Shown: positions 20,596 through 28,673 of the stretch, in pieces | Layout of the letters: each line of letters begins with the position of its first letter | Numbering within the stretch: the stretch's first letter is position 1 | NCBI RefSeq assembly: GCF_016904885.1 | Contig: NZ_JADWYI010000001.1 | Coordinates: forward strand, 4,588,001-4,652,000 | Direction: 5' to 3' | Origin: Archangium primigenium | GTDB taxonomy: Bacteria > Myxococcota > Myxococcia > Myxococcales > Myxococcaceae | DNA length: 64,000 nucleotides | The notes under the pieces: model-generated | Databases searched by the model: none | The model's input: only the letters and a program-made list of their open reading frames with translations | What the model was told of the DNA's origin: nothing | Program-made: the position numbers and the translations under genes

Positions 20596-22802
20596 GCCGC
20601 CCGCGCCGCCGCGAGCCGCTCGGGCGTCAGGGGCAGCGCGCGCACCCGCAAGCCCGTGGCATCGAACAGGGCGTTGGCCAGGGCCGCCGCGGTGGGTCCC
20701 TGCGAGGCCTCGCCCGCGCCGAGGAACGGCTCGCCGGGCCGGTCGATGAGCGCCACCTCCACGGACGGCACCTCGGAGAAGGTGAGCAGCGGGTAGGTGG
20801 CCCAGTCGCGGGAGAGGATGCGCTGGGCGTCGTACTGGACCGCTTCCTTGAGGCCCCAGCTCAGCGACTGGATGAGGCCGCCCTCGAGCTGGTGGGCCAG
20901 CCCATCCGGGTTGACGATCTCCCCCGCGTCGGCGGCCAGCACGGCGCGCACCACCCGGAGGGCGTGGGTGGTGGGCTCCACCACGACCTCCAGGCACACG
21001 GCGCAGTAGCTCGCGAGGTTCTTGTACCGGGCGAAGCCGAGGCCCCGGCCATGGTGGGGCCGGCGTGTGCCCGAGGCCCAGCCGAAGCGCTCGGCGGCCT
21101 TCTGGAGCACGTCCCGGGCCCGGGGGTCGCGCAGCTGACGGAGCCGGTAGGCGAGCGGGTCCACGTTCGCCGCGTGGGCCAGCTCGTCCATGAAGGACTC
21201 GATGGAGAAGACGTTGGCGTGCGCCCCGAGGCCGCGCAGGGACGAGGAGCGCAGGGGCAGGGCCGTGACGAAGTGGGTGGTGACGCGCTGGCCGGGAAAC
21301 GCGTAGAGCGGAAGGGCGTTGCGATCGGCGGCGTAGTTGGGCGGCCCGCCATTGCGCGGCGCGGGCCTGGCGAAGGGCTGAGCGAGCGTCGTCGCCGCGA
21401 GCAGGTTGCCGGGCTGGCCCCCCGGGCGGGTGCCGTGCGAGGTGGACCACAGCTCGTAGCGCCAGTCGAGCACGTCGCCCGCCGCGTCCACGTCCGCGCG
21501 CACCTTCGTCACCATGGCGGGCCCGTAGGGCTCCCAGGTGTGCTCGTCCTGGCGGGACCACTGCACGCGCACGGACTGGCCCGGCAGGGCGCGGGCGAGC
21601 AGGGCCGCGTCGGCGGCGACGTCATCCGCGCCGTTGTGGCCGTAGCACCCCGAGCCCCCGTGGTGCCGGGCCCAGACCCGCTCCGGGGGCAGGCCGAGCA
21701 TCCGCGCGATCGCCGCGGCCGTCTCGAAGACGCTCTGGCTGTGGGTGTCCACGGTCAACCCCTCGTCCGTCCACAGCGCCACCGCGCACGAGGGCCCGAT
21801 GGAGCCGTGCATGAGGTAGGGGCGGCGGTAGTTCGCCTCCAGCGTCCGGGTGGGGGCGGGGCCCTCGGGGCGCGCCACGTCCCGGATGACCGTGTCCCGC
21901 GTGGGCTGCGCGAGCAGCCAGGCGTGGGGATCCACGGGCAGGGGTTCGCCCGGACGCCAGCGGGCGAGCTCCGCCAGCCGGGTCGCGGCCCGATGTGCCC
22001 GCCACTCGTGGGTGGCGATGACGCCGAGGAAGCTCCCGTCCCGCACGACCTTGAGCACCCCGGGCATGCCCTCCACGGGGGCGGTGTCCACCGCGACGAG
22101 CGAGGCCCCGGGTGAGGGCGGTCGGACGACGCGCCCATGCACGAGCGCCTCGGGCCGCAGGTCCTGCACGAACGCCGTCTCGCCCGTGACGCGGGCGGGC
22201 AGTTCCCGGCGGGGCACGGGGCGCCCGCTGTAGCGCCGCTCGGACGCGGGCTTGGGGGACACGGTGCCCGTCGCCTCGTGCCCGAGCGCCTTGCCCCCCA
22301 CGAGGCTCCAGTAGGTGACGTCCTCGCCGCTCGTGGGGTCCGAGATGGTGCCATCGCGCACCTGGAGCCGGCCGCCGGGCACACCGAGCCGTTCGCTGGC
22401 GAGCCGCACCAGCAGGGCGCGGGCCTCGGCGGAGACGGCGCGCACGGCCGAGCCGCCCTCGGGCATGGACATGCTGCCGGCGGTGGTGCCCTGGTTCGGC
22501 GAGTGCCGGGTGTCCCCGGAGAGGATGTCCAGGCGCGACAGCTCGATGTCCAGCTCGTCGGCGCACAGTTGGGCGAACGCCGTGAGGATGCCCTGGCCCA
22601 GCTCCACCTTGCCGGTCTTGAGCGTGACCCGGCCCTCCGCGCCGATGCGCAGCCAGGCGTCGAGCGCGGGATGCCGCTGGAGATCTCCCGGCAGCGCGCC
22701 CGCGCGCGGGGTGTTCGCGCCCCGGACGGCGGGGGCCGCGAGGGAGAAGGCGACCACCAGCGCGCCCTGGAGGAAGTCCCGGCGACCGAGCGGCGCGCTC
22801 AT
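20577..22802 (-). CDS. Molybdopterin-binding subunit, isoquinoline 1-oxidoreductase type
   Basis: Large subunit of a xanthine-dehydrogenase-family molybdenum hydroxylase, 741 residues, which adds oxygen from water to an aldehyde or N-heterocycle. The N-terminus MSAPLGRRDFLQGALVVAFSLAAPAVRG is a Tat signal (RRDFLQG), so the folded cofactor enzyme is exported. Family features are the tandem Ald_Xan_dh_C2 halves, VELGQGILTAFAQLCADELDI, GGSGCYGHNGADDVAADAALLA, and the C-terminal GEASQGPTAAALANALFDATG with the catalytic Glu in GAGEASQ. ATG 22802 overlaps the 2Fe-2S gene stop by ATGA. The frame is open further upstream but only within that gene. The natural substrate is unknown. Confidence 0.9.
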   Translation of the reverse strand: MSAPLGRRDFLQGALVVAFSLAAPAVRGANTPRAGALPGDLQRHPALDAWLRIGAEGRVTLKTGKVELGQGILTAFAQLCADELDIELSRLDILSGDTRHSPNQGTTAGSMSMPEGGSAVRAVSAEARALLVRLASERLGVPGGRLQVRDGTISDPTSGEDVTYWSLVGGKALGHEATGTVSPKPASERRYSGRPVPRRELPARVTGETAFVQDLRPEALVHGRVVRPPSPGASLVAVDTAPVEGMPGVLKVVRDGSFLGVIATHEWRAHRAATRLAELARWRPGEPLPVDPHAWLLAQPTRDTVIRDVARPEGPAPTRTLEANYRRPYLMHGSIGPSCAVALWTDEGLTVDTHSQSVFETAAAIARMLGLPPERVWARHHGGSGCYGHNGADDVAADAALLARALPGQSVRVQWSRQDEHTWEPYGPAMVTKVRADVDAAGDVLDWRYELWSTSHGTRPGGQPGNLLAATTLAQPFARPAPRNGGPPNYAADRNALPLYAFPGQRVTTHFVTALPLRSSSLRGLGAHANVFSIESFMDELAHAANVDPLAYRLRQLRDPRARDVLQKAAERFGWASGTRRPHHGRGLGFARYKNLASYCAVCLEVVVEPTTHALRVVRAVLAADAGEIVNPDGLAHQLEGGLIQSLSWGLKEAVQYDAQRILSRDWATYPLLTFSEVPSVEVALIDRPGEPFLGAGEASQGPTAAALANALFDATGLRVRALPLTPERLAAARAAQGSGQ

Positions 22803-23266
22803 CCCTGGCGCTCCTTCGCGGCGCGTTGGATGGCGCGCACGATGCGGTTGTGGGAGCCACACCGGCACAGGTTCGCGTCCAGCGCGGTGCGGATCTCCGC
22901 CTCCGTCGGCTCGGGCTTCACCCGCAGCAGGGCCTCCGCCGCGAGGATCATCCCCGGGATGCAGTAGGCGCACTGCCCGGCCTGCTCCTCGAGGAACGCC
23001 CGCTGGAGCGGATGGAGCGCGCCCTCGGGGCCCCGCAGCCCCTCGAGCGTGGTGAGGGCCCGCCCGGACAGCAGGGCGGCGGGCACGAGGCACGAGCGCA
23101 GGGGGGCGCCGTCCCGGAGCACCGTGCAGGCGCCACACTGGCCCACGCCACACCCGTACTTCGCGCCGTTGAGCTTCAGCGCGTCCCGGAGGACGTAGAG
23201 CAGGGGCGTGTCCTCATCGGCGTCGATGGCGTGGGTCTCTCCATTGACGTTCAGCGTGAAGGCCAT
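22799..23266 (-). CDS. 2Fe-2S subunit of molybdenum hydroxylase
   Basis: A 155-residue small subunit that carries electrons from the molybdenum site. The N-terminal plant-type ferredoxin site is CGVGQCGACTVLRDGAPLRSC. The second cluster site in the helical domain is CAYCIPGMILAA with CRCGSHNRIVRAI. Length and order match the small subunit of isoquinoline 1-oxidoreductase and aldehyde dehydrogenases of this family. It has no export signal of its own and would travel with the Tat-tagged large subunit. It lies 36 bp after the hydroxylase-family gene and overlaps the large-subunit gene by 4 bp, within the TetR-headed operon. Confidence 0.93.
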   Translation of the reverse strand: MAFTLNVNGETHAIDADEDTPLLYVLRDALKLNGAKYGCGVGQCGACTVLRDGAPLRSCLVPAALLSGRALTTLEGLRGPEGALHPLQRAFLEEQAGQCAYCIPGMILAAEALLRVKPEPTEAEIRTALDANLCRCGSHNRIVRAIQRAAKERQG

Positions 23267-23302
23267 GGGGCGGCTCCGGGAGCGCGGGCGGAGCCGCGGA
23301 CG

Positions 23303-24196
23303 CTAACAAGCCGGACCGGGGCCGCAATCGGGCCGGGACGTGGGCGGCGCCCGAGTGTCGTCCGGCGACGGTGTCCAGCCCGGCCCCCGGAACACGTGGC
23401 CCAGCCGGACGCGCCACGACGCGCCACGGCGCACGTCGCGCAGGATGGCGGCGAACTCGTGGAAGGCGATGCGCACGGGGTTGTACGTGCGGATGTTGTG
23501 CGTGAGCCCGTACACGGGGCGCTCGTCCTCCGCCTGGAAGGTGCCGAAGAGCCGGTCCCAGACGATGAAGATGCCCGCGTAGTTGCGGTCCAGGTAGCGC
23601 GGGTTGGAGCCGTGGTGGACGCGGTGGTGCGAGGGCGTGTTGAGCACCCACTCCAGCGGCCCCAGCCGGCCCACCGCCTCGGTGTGGATCCAGAACTGGT
23701 AGAGCAGGCTGATGGCCTGCTGCAGGACGATCATCACCGGGTGGAAGCCCAGGAGCGCGAGCGGCGCCCAGAACAGCGAGCTCGTCATGGGCGTCCACGT
23801 CTGGCGCAGGGCGGTGGACAGGTTGTAGCGCTCGCTCGAGTGGTGCACCACGTGCGAGGCCCAGAAGACGCGGCTCTCGTGGTGGATGCGGTGGAACCAG
23901 TAGTAGCAGAAGTCATCCCCGACGATGAGCAGCACCCAGGCCAGCGCGCCGGTGCCCATGCGCAGCGGCGTGAGCTCGTACAGCGCCAGGTAGAGGGCGA
24001 ACTCCACGCCCTTCCAGAGCAGGCCGATGGCCGAGTAGCCCAGTCCCATGGTGAGGCTCGCCGCCGAGTCGCGCAGCGAGTAGCCGAGCAGACCGGACTC
24101 GCGGTGCCGCACCAGGTAGAGCACCTCCACGGCCATCAGCAGGACGAACGCCGGAATGGCGTACAGCGTGAGATTGATGGGCGGAGCGGACGGCAT
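23303..24196 (-). CDS. Fatty acid hydroxylase/sterol desaturase family protein
   Basis: A 297-residue membrane di-iron oxygenase. Hydrophobic spans cover about residues 10-30, 45-70 and 80-95, with more between the His clusters. The three His boxes are visible: WFHRIHHESR, SHVVHHSSE and NTPSHHRVHHG, with a further H in YGLTHNIRTY. Such enzymes hydroxylate or desaturate lipids or sterols; the substrate is not evident. It sits 33 bp downstream of the TetR gene and 36 bp upstream of the molybdenum hydroxylase small-subunit gene, so it should be co-transcribed and repressed by the same regulator. Confidence 0.9.
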   Translation of the reverse strand: MPSAPPINLTLYAIPAFVLLMAVEVLYLVRHRESGLLGYSLRDSAASLTMGLGYSAIGLLWKGVEFALYLALYELTPLRMGTGALAWVLLIVGDDFCYYWFHRIHHESRVFWASHVVHHSSERYNLSTALRQTWTPMTSSLFWAPLALLGFHPVMIVLQQAISLLYQFWIHTEAVGRLGPLEWVLNTPSHHRVHHGSNPRYLDRNYAGIFIVWDRLFGTFQAEDERPVYGLTHNIRTYNPVRIAFHEFAAILRDVRRGASWRVRLGHVFRGPGWTPSPDDTRAPPTSRPDCGPGPAC

Positions 24197-24229
24197 GTGA
24201 CGGACTCCTGGGAGGGGAAGGGCGGGGGC

Positions 24230-24871
24230 TCAGGGGGCGGAGGACAAGGCGCGGCGGGCGAACTGGGTGAGGAAGGCGAGCATCGCGGGGTGGTCCGGAT
24301 TGGAGGGCAGGCCCACGCCTCCCACGGCAGCGCCCTGCACGGCGTTGAGGATGAGCTCGATGAGGGCATCGAAGTCGGGACGGGTGGACGCCACGTCGGG
24401 GAAGAGCTCGCGCGCCACCCGGTGCAGGTTGCGGCGGTGCGGCGGATTCACCACCCCGAGCGCCGCGGCCAGCTCCGCATCCGTCCGCGCCGCCACGAAC
24501 AACTCCAGGGCGGCGAGCAACTCGGGGCGCTGGTAGAGTTCCCAGAGCCGTTCAATCGCCTGGGCGATCCGCTCCCCCGGCGCGACCGAGAGGCCCTCGA
24601 ACCCGGCGCGGTACTCGTCAATCAGCCGGGGGAACAGGTGCTCGACGGCGGCGCCGAGCAGGCTCGCCTTGGTGGGGAAGTGCTTGAACAGCGCCCCCTG
24701 GGACATGTCGGCGCGCTGGGCCACCGCCAGGGTGGTGAGGCGCGCGTAGCCCAGCTCCCGCAGACACTCGATCGTCGCGTCGAGCAGCTTGAGCCGGGTC
24801 GCATCCCGGCGCTCCTGCTGGGTGCGCCGGGCCCGCGGGCCCACCACGGCGAGGGAAGGGGCGTCGGACAT
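24230..24871 (-). CDS. TetR/AcrR family repressor
   Basis: A 213-residue regulator with the family's N-terminal HTH: RDATRLKLLDATIECLRELGYARLTTLAVAQRADMSQGALFKHFPTK in pattern, with the recognition helix around MSQGALFKHF. The C-terminal ligand domain is not diagnostic. It heads a leftward operon with the hydroxylase-family and molybdenum hydroxylase genes. A nearly perfect 26-bp palindrome lies 29 bp upstream of its ATG, so autorepression and repression of the operon until a ligand arrives are likely. The ligand may be a substrate of the downstream oxidases (inference). Confidence 0.92.
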   Translation of the reverse strand: MSDAPSLAVVGPRARRTQQERRDATRLKLLDATIECLRELGYARLTTLAVAQRADMSQGALFKHFPTKASLLGAAVEHLFPRLIDEYRAGFEGLSVAPGERIAQAIERLWELYQRPELLAALELFVAARTDAELAAALGVVNPPHRRNLHRVARELFPDVASTRPDFDALIELILNAVQGAAVGGVGLPSNPDHPAMLAFLTQFARRALSSAP

Positions 24872-24899
24872 GAACGAACTATGCGCCCCCCGCCTCGGA

Positions 24900-24925
24900 A
24901 AAGAAAGTGAGTACTTACTTTCTTT
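24900..24925. promoter_or_regulatory. Probable TetR operator, 26-bp inverted repeat
   Basis: The two 13-nt halves, centred on GTAC at 24911-24914, match at 12 of 13 positions; the core is AAAGTGAGTACTTACTTT. It is the only AT-rich patch in a GC-rich neighbourhood and lies between the TetR start (24871) and the divergent LuxR-type gene (25052), so it could control both. Confidence 0.8.
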
Positions 24926-25051
24926 GTTTTGACGGCCTGTCTGTGGGGTGAGGTAGGTGAAAAACCCCTACCTCTTTCGGGGGAGAGACAGCCCCGGGGG
25001 TCCTCCGAGATGAATGCCCGACGTCCCAGGACGGGACGAGGAGGACGGCCC

Positions 25052-26155
25052 ATGACGTGGGAGGACATGAGTGCCGAGGAGCAGTCGCTCGTCGGCAAGC
25101 TGTTGGAGGAACTGAATCAGGTTCAGACCCTGTCGGAGTTGGTGCGCTGCGCCGAGGCCTTCCTGATGCGCCTGTTGTCGGCGGACTGTATGGCGCTGTG
25201 TGTGTCCAAGCCCGGTCCCACGCGGGAATACGAGTGGGAGACGTCGCGCATGTTGTCGGCGTTCTTCGCGCGAGCGCCGGAGTGGGGCCCGAGCGACTTC
25301 GTGGCGGGGACGGTGTCGCGCGAGCCGGGCCGCGTCTTCCGGGACCAGGAGATGATCTCGCGCGAGGGGCTGGAGGGCAATGCCATGTACCGGCTCAGCC
25401 ACACGTTGGGCATGCCCCTGGAGCAGGTCATGTCCGTGATGTTGACCATTCCGGGGGAGTCCTGGCACGGGGGCTTCACGGCGTACCGCACCCGCCGCCA
25501 GCCCTTCACGGAGCGGGATGAGGGCCTGCTGCAATACGTCGCCCGGCAACTGGCGAGCGCGCTGCACAAGTGCCGGATGTTCATGGAGCGCATGCTCTAC
25601 CGGGACCTGTTCGCGTCCATCGCCCGGCAGCAGGGACTGGCCCTCGTGGTGCTCAAGTCGTCGGGAGAGATCCTCCAGGAGACGGCGCCCGTCGCCGCGT
25701 TGCTGCGCAAGTGGTTTCCCAAGGAGCCTCTGTCCACGGGGCTGCCCCGGGAGTTGCGCGAGCGCTGCGCGGCGCTCGCTCGGGGCGCGACGGACGACAC
25801 GTGGACGCGCGACAACAAGGACATGCGCGAGCGCTTGACGGTGACCTTCACGGCCCTGCCGCAGGCGGAGGGGCCCGCGCACTGGAAGGTGGACTTCCGG
25901 GAGACCCGGCGCTCGCTGCTCGATGACTGGCTCAATGAACTGACGCCCACGGAGACGCGGGCCTTCTGGCTGCTGATGCAGGGAAAGTCCAACAAGGAGA
26001 TCGCGGCGGCGCTGGGCAACGAGGTGGAGACCGTGAAGAAACAGGTGAGCTGCATCTACAAGAAGACAGGCACGAGCGGCCGTCAGGAACTGGCGGCGCG
26101 CGCCCGGTCGCTCGGGGCTACTGTCGTGATGCCACCGCGGGAGGAGCCGGAGTGA
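25052..26155 (+). CDS. LuxR-type response regulator-like transcription factor
   Basis: A 367-residue protein ending in a GerE/LuxR HTH: LTPTETRAFWLLMQGKSNKEIAAAL followed by VKKQVSCIYKKTGTSGRQELAARA. The first 200 residues look like a GAF-type ligand domain (ADCMALCVSKPGP ... FTERDEGLLQYVARQLASALHK). A middle segment, LVVLKSSGEILQETAPVAALL, is PAS-like. It would bind DNA in response to an unknown small molecule. ATG 52 is chosen because GAGGAGG precedes it by about 6 nt; an in-frame ATG at 25010 lacks such a site. It is divergent from the TetR operon and overlaps the convergent lipoprotein gene by 38 bp at the 3' ends. Confidence 0.8.
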   Translation: MTWEDMSAEEQSLVGKLLEELNQVQTLSELVRCAEAFLMRLLSADCMALCVSKPGPTREYEWETSRMLSAFFARAPEWGPSDFVAGTVSREPGRVFRDQEMISREGLEGNAMYRLSHTLGMPLEQVMSVMLTIPGESWHGGFTAYRTRRQPFTERDEGLLQYVARQLASALHKCRMFMERMLYRDLFASIARQQGLALVVLKSSGEILQETAPVAALLRKWFPKEPLSTGLPRELRERCAALARGATDDTWTRDNKDMRERLTVTFTALPQAEGPAHWKVDFRETRRSLLDDWLNELTPTETRAFWLLMQGKSNKEIAAALGNEVETVKKQVSCIYKKTGTSGRQELAARARSLGATVVMPPREEPE

Positions 26156-26672
26156 GTGCTGGCTGCCACTGGTTGCGCGCATCGCGCGTGTAGAACCGGT
26201 CCACGATGAAGGCACCCGCGCGCAATTGTCCCTCGCGCACCTCCACGGGCCCCACGCACTGCTCGGCCTTGCCGCTGAGCGCGCGAGCGAAACAGCCATC
26301 GCGGCGCATCATGTAGACGGCGTCGAAGTCGCGCAGCCGTTGACTCAGCTCCCGCCGCGAGACCGTGCCTGTCTTGCGGCGGAGGACGTCCTCGAGCAGG
26401 AGACTCGCGACCATGCGCGGTGCCTCCTCCGCGCGTTTGGGCCAATCCAGGCTCAAGCGCAGCTTCAACTCGTTCGCCTGCGCGGCGGACAGCTCGGGGT
26501 TCCGAGGAAGGTCTTCGGTGGGCAGCCCCGCGTCGACCAGCAGGGCGCCGAAGTCATCCACGTTGGCGAGCTTGTTGCGCGGTGGCTGCTCCCGAACCAC
26601 CACCGGCGCGCTGGTACAGGCGAGCGTGAACAGCATCAACCAGGACGTGCGGAAGAGGAATGGCGTTGGCAT
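26118..26672 (-). CDS. Small lipoprotein of unknown function
   Basis: A 184-residue protein with an N-terminal lipoprotein signal, RTSWLMLFTLACTS, the Cys being about residue 18. The mature part has no motif I recognise; it contains LSAAQANELKLRLSLDWPKR and FDAVYMMRRDGCFARALSGKAEQC with two cysteines. I start at ATG 26672 because GAGGAG lies 7 nt upstream. Its 3' end overlaps the LuxR-type gene by 38 bp in convergent orientation. It probably resides in the inner or outer membrane. There is no evidence of an operon partner. Confidence 0.7.
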   Translation of the reverse strand: MPTPFLFRTSWLMLFTLACTSAPVVVREQPPRNKLANVDDFGALLVDAGLPTEDLPRNPELSAAQANELKLRLSLDWPKRAEEAPRMVASLLLEDVLRRKTGTVSRRELSQRLRDFDAVYMMRRDGCFARALSGKAEQCVGPVEVREGQLRAGAFIVDRFYTRDARNQWQPALTPAPPAVASRQ

Positions 26673-26881
26673 GACAATCTCCTCGGGTTCGGCCTCCGTA
26701 TTCGATGCGCACGATGCGTCAGGGCAAGACGCCCGTCTGTACCCCTTGGGTGGTAGGCCGCCACGGACCGCCGGGTGGCGCGCTTCCCGGGCGCTACCTC
26801 CAAAGAGGAATGGACTTTGCTCGGAGGGTTCGATCAACCTTCCTCCCAGGTCGGCTCCCGCGTGTCGAACTCCGGGGTGTG

Positions 26882-26894
26882 GTTCCGAAGGAAC
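26882..26894. promoter_or_regulatory. Inverted repeat upstream of the sigma-like gene
   Basis: GTTCC-GAA-GGAAC forms perfect 5-bp arms 56 bp before the start at 26950. Two further GGAAC words follow at 26908 and 26918. GGAAC resembles the -35 word of many ECF promoters, so the region may be an autoregulated promoter or operator. This is a pattern-based guess. Confidence 0.35.
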
Positions 26895-26949
26895 GGACAA
26901 CACACACGGAACGCGCGGGAACGCGAACGCGACCTGGCGAGGAGAGGGG

Positions 26950-27567
26950 ATGAGGATGCCAACACAGCGAGAACCGCCGGACGAACGGGACCTGCATGCG
27001 CGAGCCCTTCGCAAGGATCCGGTGATCCTGCTGGATCTGCTGAAGGCCTTCGCGCAGAAGATGCAGGGCTTCGTGCTGCGGGACCTGAACTGCGGCGAGG
27101 AGGCGGCCTACGACGCCGTCATCGATGTGCTGTTCGCCTATGTCGCCACTCCCGAGCGGTATGACCCCAAGCGGGGCGCCCTCCTGGTGACCTACCTCAC
27201 CCAGGCGGCCAAGTACCGGGTGCGCGATCAGCTCCGGTCGACGTCCGCCCGGGTCGAGCGCGACAAAAAATGGGGGGGCGATGTCGAACTCGGGCAGCGG
27301 ACCGCGAAAGATATTTTAGAGAATTATGTGGAGGCTTCCCGTGCCGTGGACCGGCTCATCGCGAAGGGGCATTTGAAGAGCCCCAAGGACATCGCCGCCC
27401 TTCGGCTCATCTTGAGCGGAGAGAGCTCCACCGAGGTGCTGGCCCGGGCCTTGGGCCTGGACACCTCGAACGAGGAGCTGATGCGGCGGATGGTGAAGCG
27501 GCATCGGGATCGACTCATGAAGATACTGGAACGTTTTGGAAAGGAGGACCTCGATGACCCCACCTGA
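26950..27567 (+). CDS. ECF sigma factor-like protein
   Basis: A 205-residue protein resembling a small sigma-70 factor. Residues about 20-100 fit region 2: DLLKAFAQKMQGFVLRDL, the acidic AAYDAVIDVLFAYV, and YDPKRGALLVTYLTQAAKYRVRDQLRS, which parallels the usual DPxKGxxxxWLxxIAxNxxxDxLR. The C-terminal part (DIAALRLILSGESSTEVLARALGLD) is a weak region-4/HTH match. ATG 26950 follows GAGGAGAGGGG. It is the first gene of a tight operon (14-bp overlap with the next gene) containing an HTH-like protein, a metallopeptidase, a NurA-like protein and a HerA ATPase, and it probably drives their expression. It could instead be a DNA-binding protein with sigma-like fold. Confidence 0.6.
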   Translation: MRMPTQREPPDERDLHARALRKDPVILLDLLKAFAQKMQGFVLRDLNCGEEAAYDAVIDVLFAYVATPERYDPKRGALLVTYLTQAAKYRVRDQLRSTSARVERDKKWGGDVELGQRTAKDILENYVEASRAVDRLIAKGHLKSPKDIAALRLILSGESSTEVLARALGLDTSNEELMRRMVKRHRDRLMKILERFGKEDLDDPT

Positions 27568-27940
27568 CTGGACCAAGCTCGCGGTCCGCAAGAGCCGGGA
27601 ACACGCCTGGACGCTCGGCTATCTCTTCGACCTCGCGCACCGACTGGAGAATCTGTTGCCCGAGGACATCGCCACGGAGTTGGGCTGCTCGCGGGAGGTG
27701 CTCGACCAACTCGCCCTCTGCCGCCGACCCGACAAGGAGCGCTTCGCCGAGCACCTGGGCATTATCGCGGAGCGTCTGGGCGTGGCACCGCTCGCCCTCG
27801 CCAGGTTCATCCGGCGCATGGACAACCTGGAGAAGGACGCCCAGCCCTCCGAGCCGGCAGGTGACGTGCTGCGTGGCACCCTGCTCGCCGCGCGGGATCG
27901 CTCCGAGGAAGACGACGAGGACGACGAGGACGACCTTTGA
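27554..27940 (+). CDS. Small HTH-like protein with acidic tail
   Basis: A 128-residue protein. Residues about 35-85 (LLPEDIATELGCSREVLDQLALCRRPDKERFAEHLGIIAERLG in pattern) look like an XRE-type helix-turn-helix. The last 12 residues are almost all Asp/Glu. AAGGAGG stands 6 nt before ATG 27554. The gene overlaps the sigma-like gene by 14 bp, and its stop overlaps the next start as TTGA. An HTH protein next to an ImmA/IrrE peptidase recalls ImmR-ImmA and DdrO-IrrE, where the peptidase cleaves the repressor. By analogy this could be the substrate or an antirepressor (inference). Confidence 0.6.
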   Translation: MTPPDWTKLAVRKSREHAWTLGYLFDLAHRLENLLPEDIATELGCSREVLDQLALCRRPDKERFAEHLGIIAERLGVAPLALARFIRRMDNLEKDAQPSEPAGDVLRGTLLAARDRSEEDDEDDEDDL

Positions 27941-28671
27941 GGGTGGATTGGCTGGAGGACGCGGTGGCCCTGAGCGGCTTGGGCCCGACGCCACTCACGG
28001 TCTTTCCCCGGAACATGGAGGAGGCCGTGGTCTTCCATCTCCCCCGCGTCTCCCTCGTGCCCGTGGCGGGGCTGACCACCCATTGGATCCGCGATTGGTT
28101 CTCGCGCAGGCACATCGCGATCGAGACACCCGCCGAGGACAGGGCTCCGCACGGGTGCACGGCGGCGATCGAGGAGCATGGCTACATCTTCTGGGATACC
28201 CAGGATCCCGAGGACGTGCAGCGCTTCACGCTCGCCCATGAGGTGGCGCACTTCGTCGTCGACCATCTCCAACCGCGGCAGGAGGCCCGGCGCGCCTTGG
28301 GCAAGCGGATCCTCGAGGTCTTCGATGGCAAGCGCGAGCCGAACATCGAGGAGGGCCTGTCCGCCATGTTCAAGCGGATTCCCCTCGCCCAGCTCAACCT
28401 CATGAACCGGGGCGTCTCGGGGGACATCCGCCAGGGAGAAATCTCCTTCGTGGAGCACCGCGCGGACCGGCTCGCCTTCGAGCTGCTGGCGCCCGCGAGC
28501 CATGCCCTGCCATTGCTCCAGGACCTGCCGCGCAAGCAATGTGTCGATGCACTGGTGTCCCGCTTCGGGCTTCCCAGGAAGAAGGCCCGGACCTACGTCC
28601 GGCTCCTGCTCGGACCGGAACGCCCCCGTTTTTCCATCCAGAAGTACTTCGATGACGAGGAGGAGGGTTGA
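27937..28671 (+). CDS. ImmA/IrrE-family metallopeptidase
   Basis: A 244-residue zinc peptidase. The metal site is RFTLAHEVAHFVVDH (HExxH near residue 103), with the downstream FVEHRADRLAFELLAP giving the third ligand, as in the IrrE/ImmA family. Those enzymes cleave a partner transcription factor to switch on DNA-damage or mobile-element genes. Translation appears to begin at TTG 27937, whose TTGA overlaps the previous stop; VDWLEDAVALSG follows. It lies in the middle of the sigma-HTH-peptidase-NurA-HerA operon and ends 2 bp before the next start. The C-terminal 60 residues are unassigned. Confidence 0.85.
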   Translation: MRVDWLEDAVALSGLGPTPLTVFPRNMEEAVVFHLPRVSLVPVAGLTTHWIRDWFSRRHIAIETPAEDRAPHGCTAAIEEHGYIFWDTQDPEDVQRFTLAHEVAHFVVDHLQPRQEARRALGKRILEVFDGKREPNIEEGLSAMFKRIPLAQLNLMNRGVSGDIRQGEISFVEHRADRLAFELLAPASHALPLLQDLPRKQCVDALVSRFGLPRKKARTYVRLLLGPERPRFSIQKYFDDEEEG

Positions 28672-28673
28672 GC

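Noticed and set aside
24929-25051. Earlier start for the LuxR-type regulator
   Set aside because: The upstream residues look non-coding, and the GAGGAGG site favours ATG 25052.
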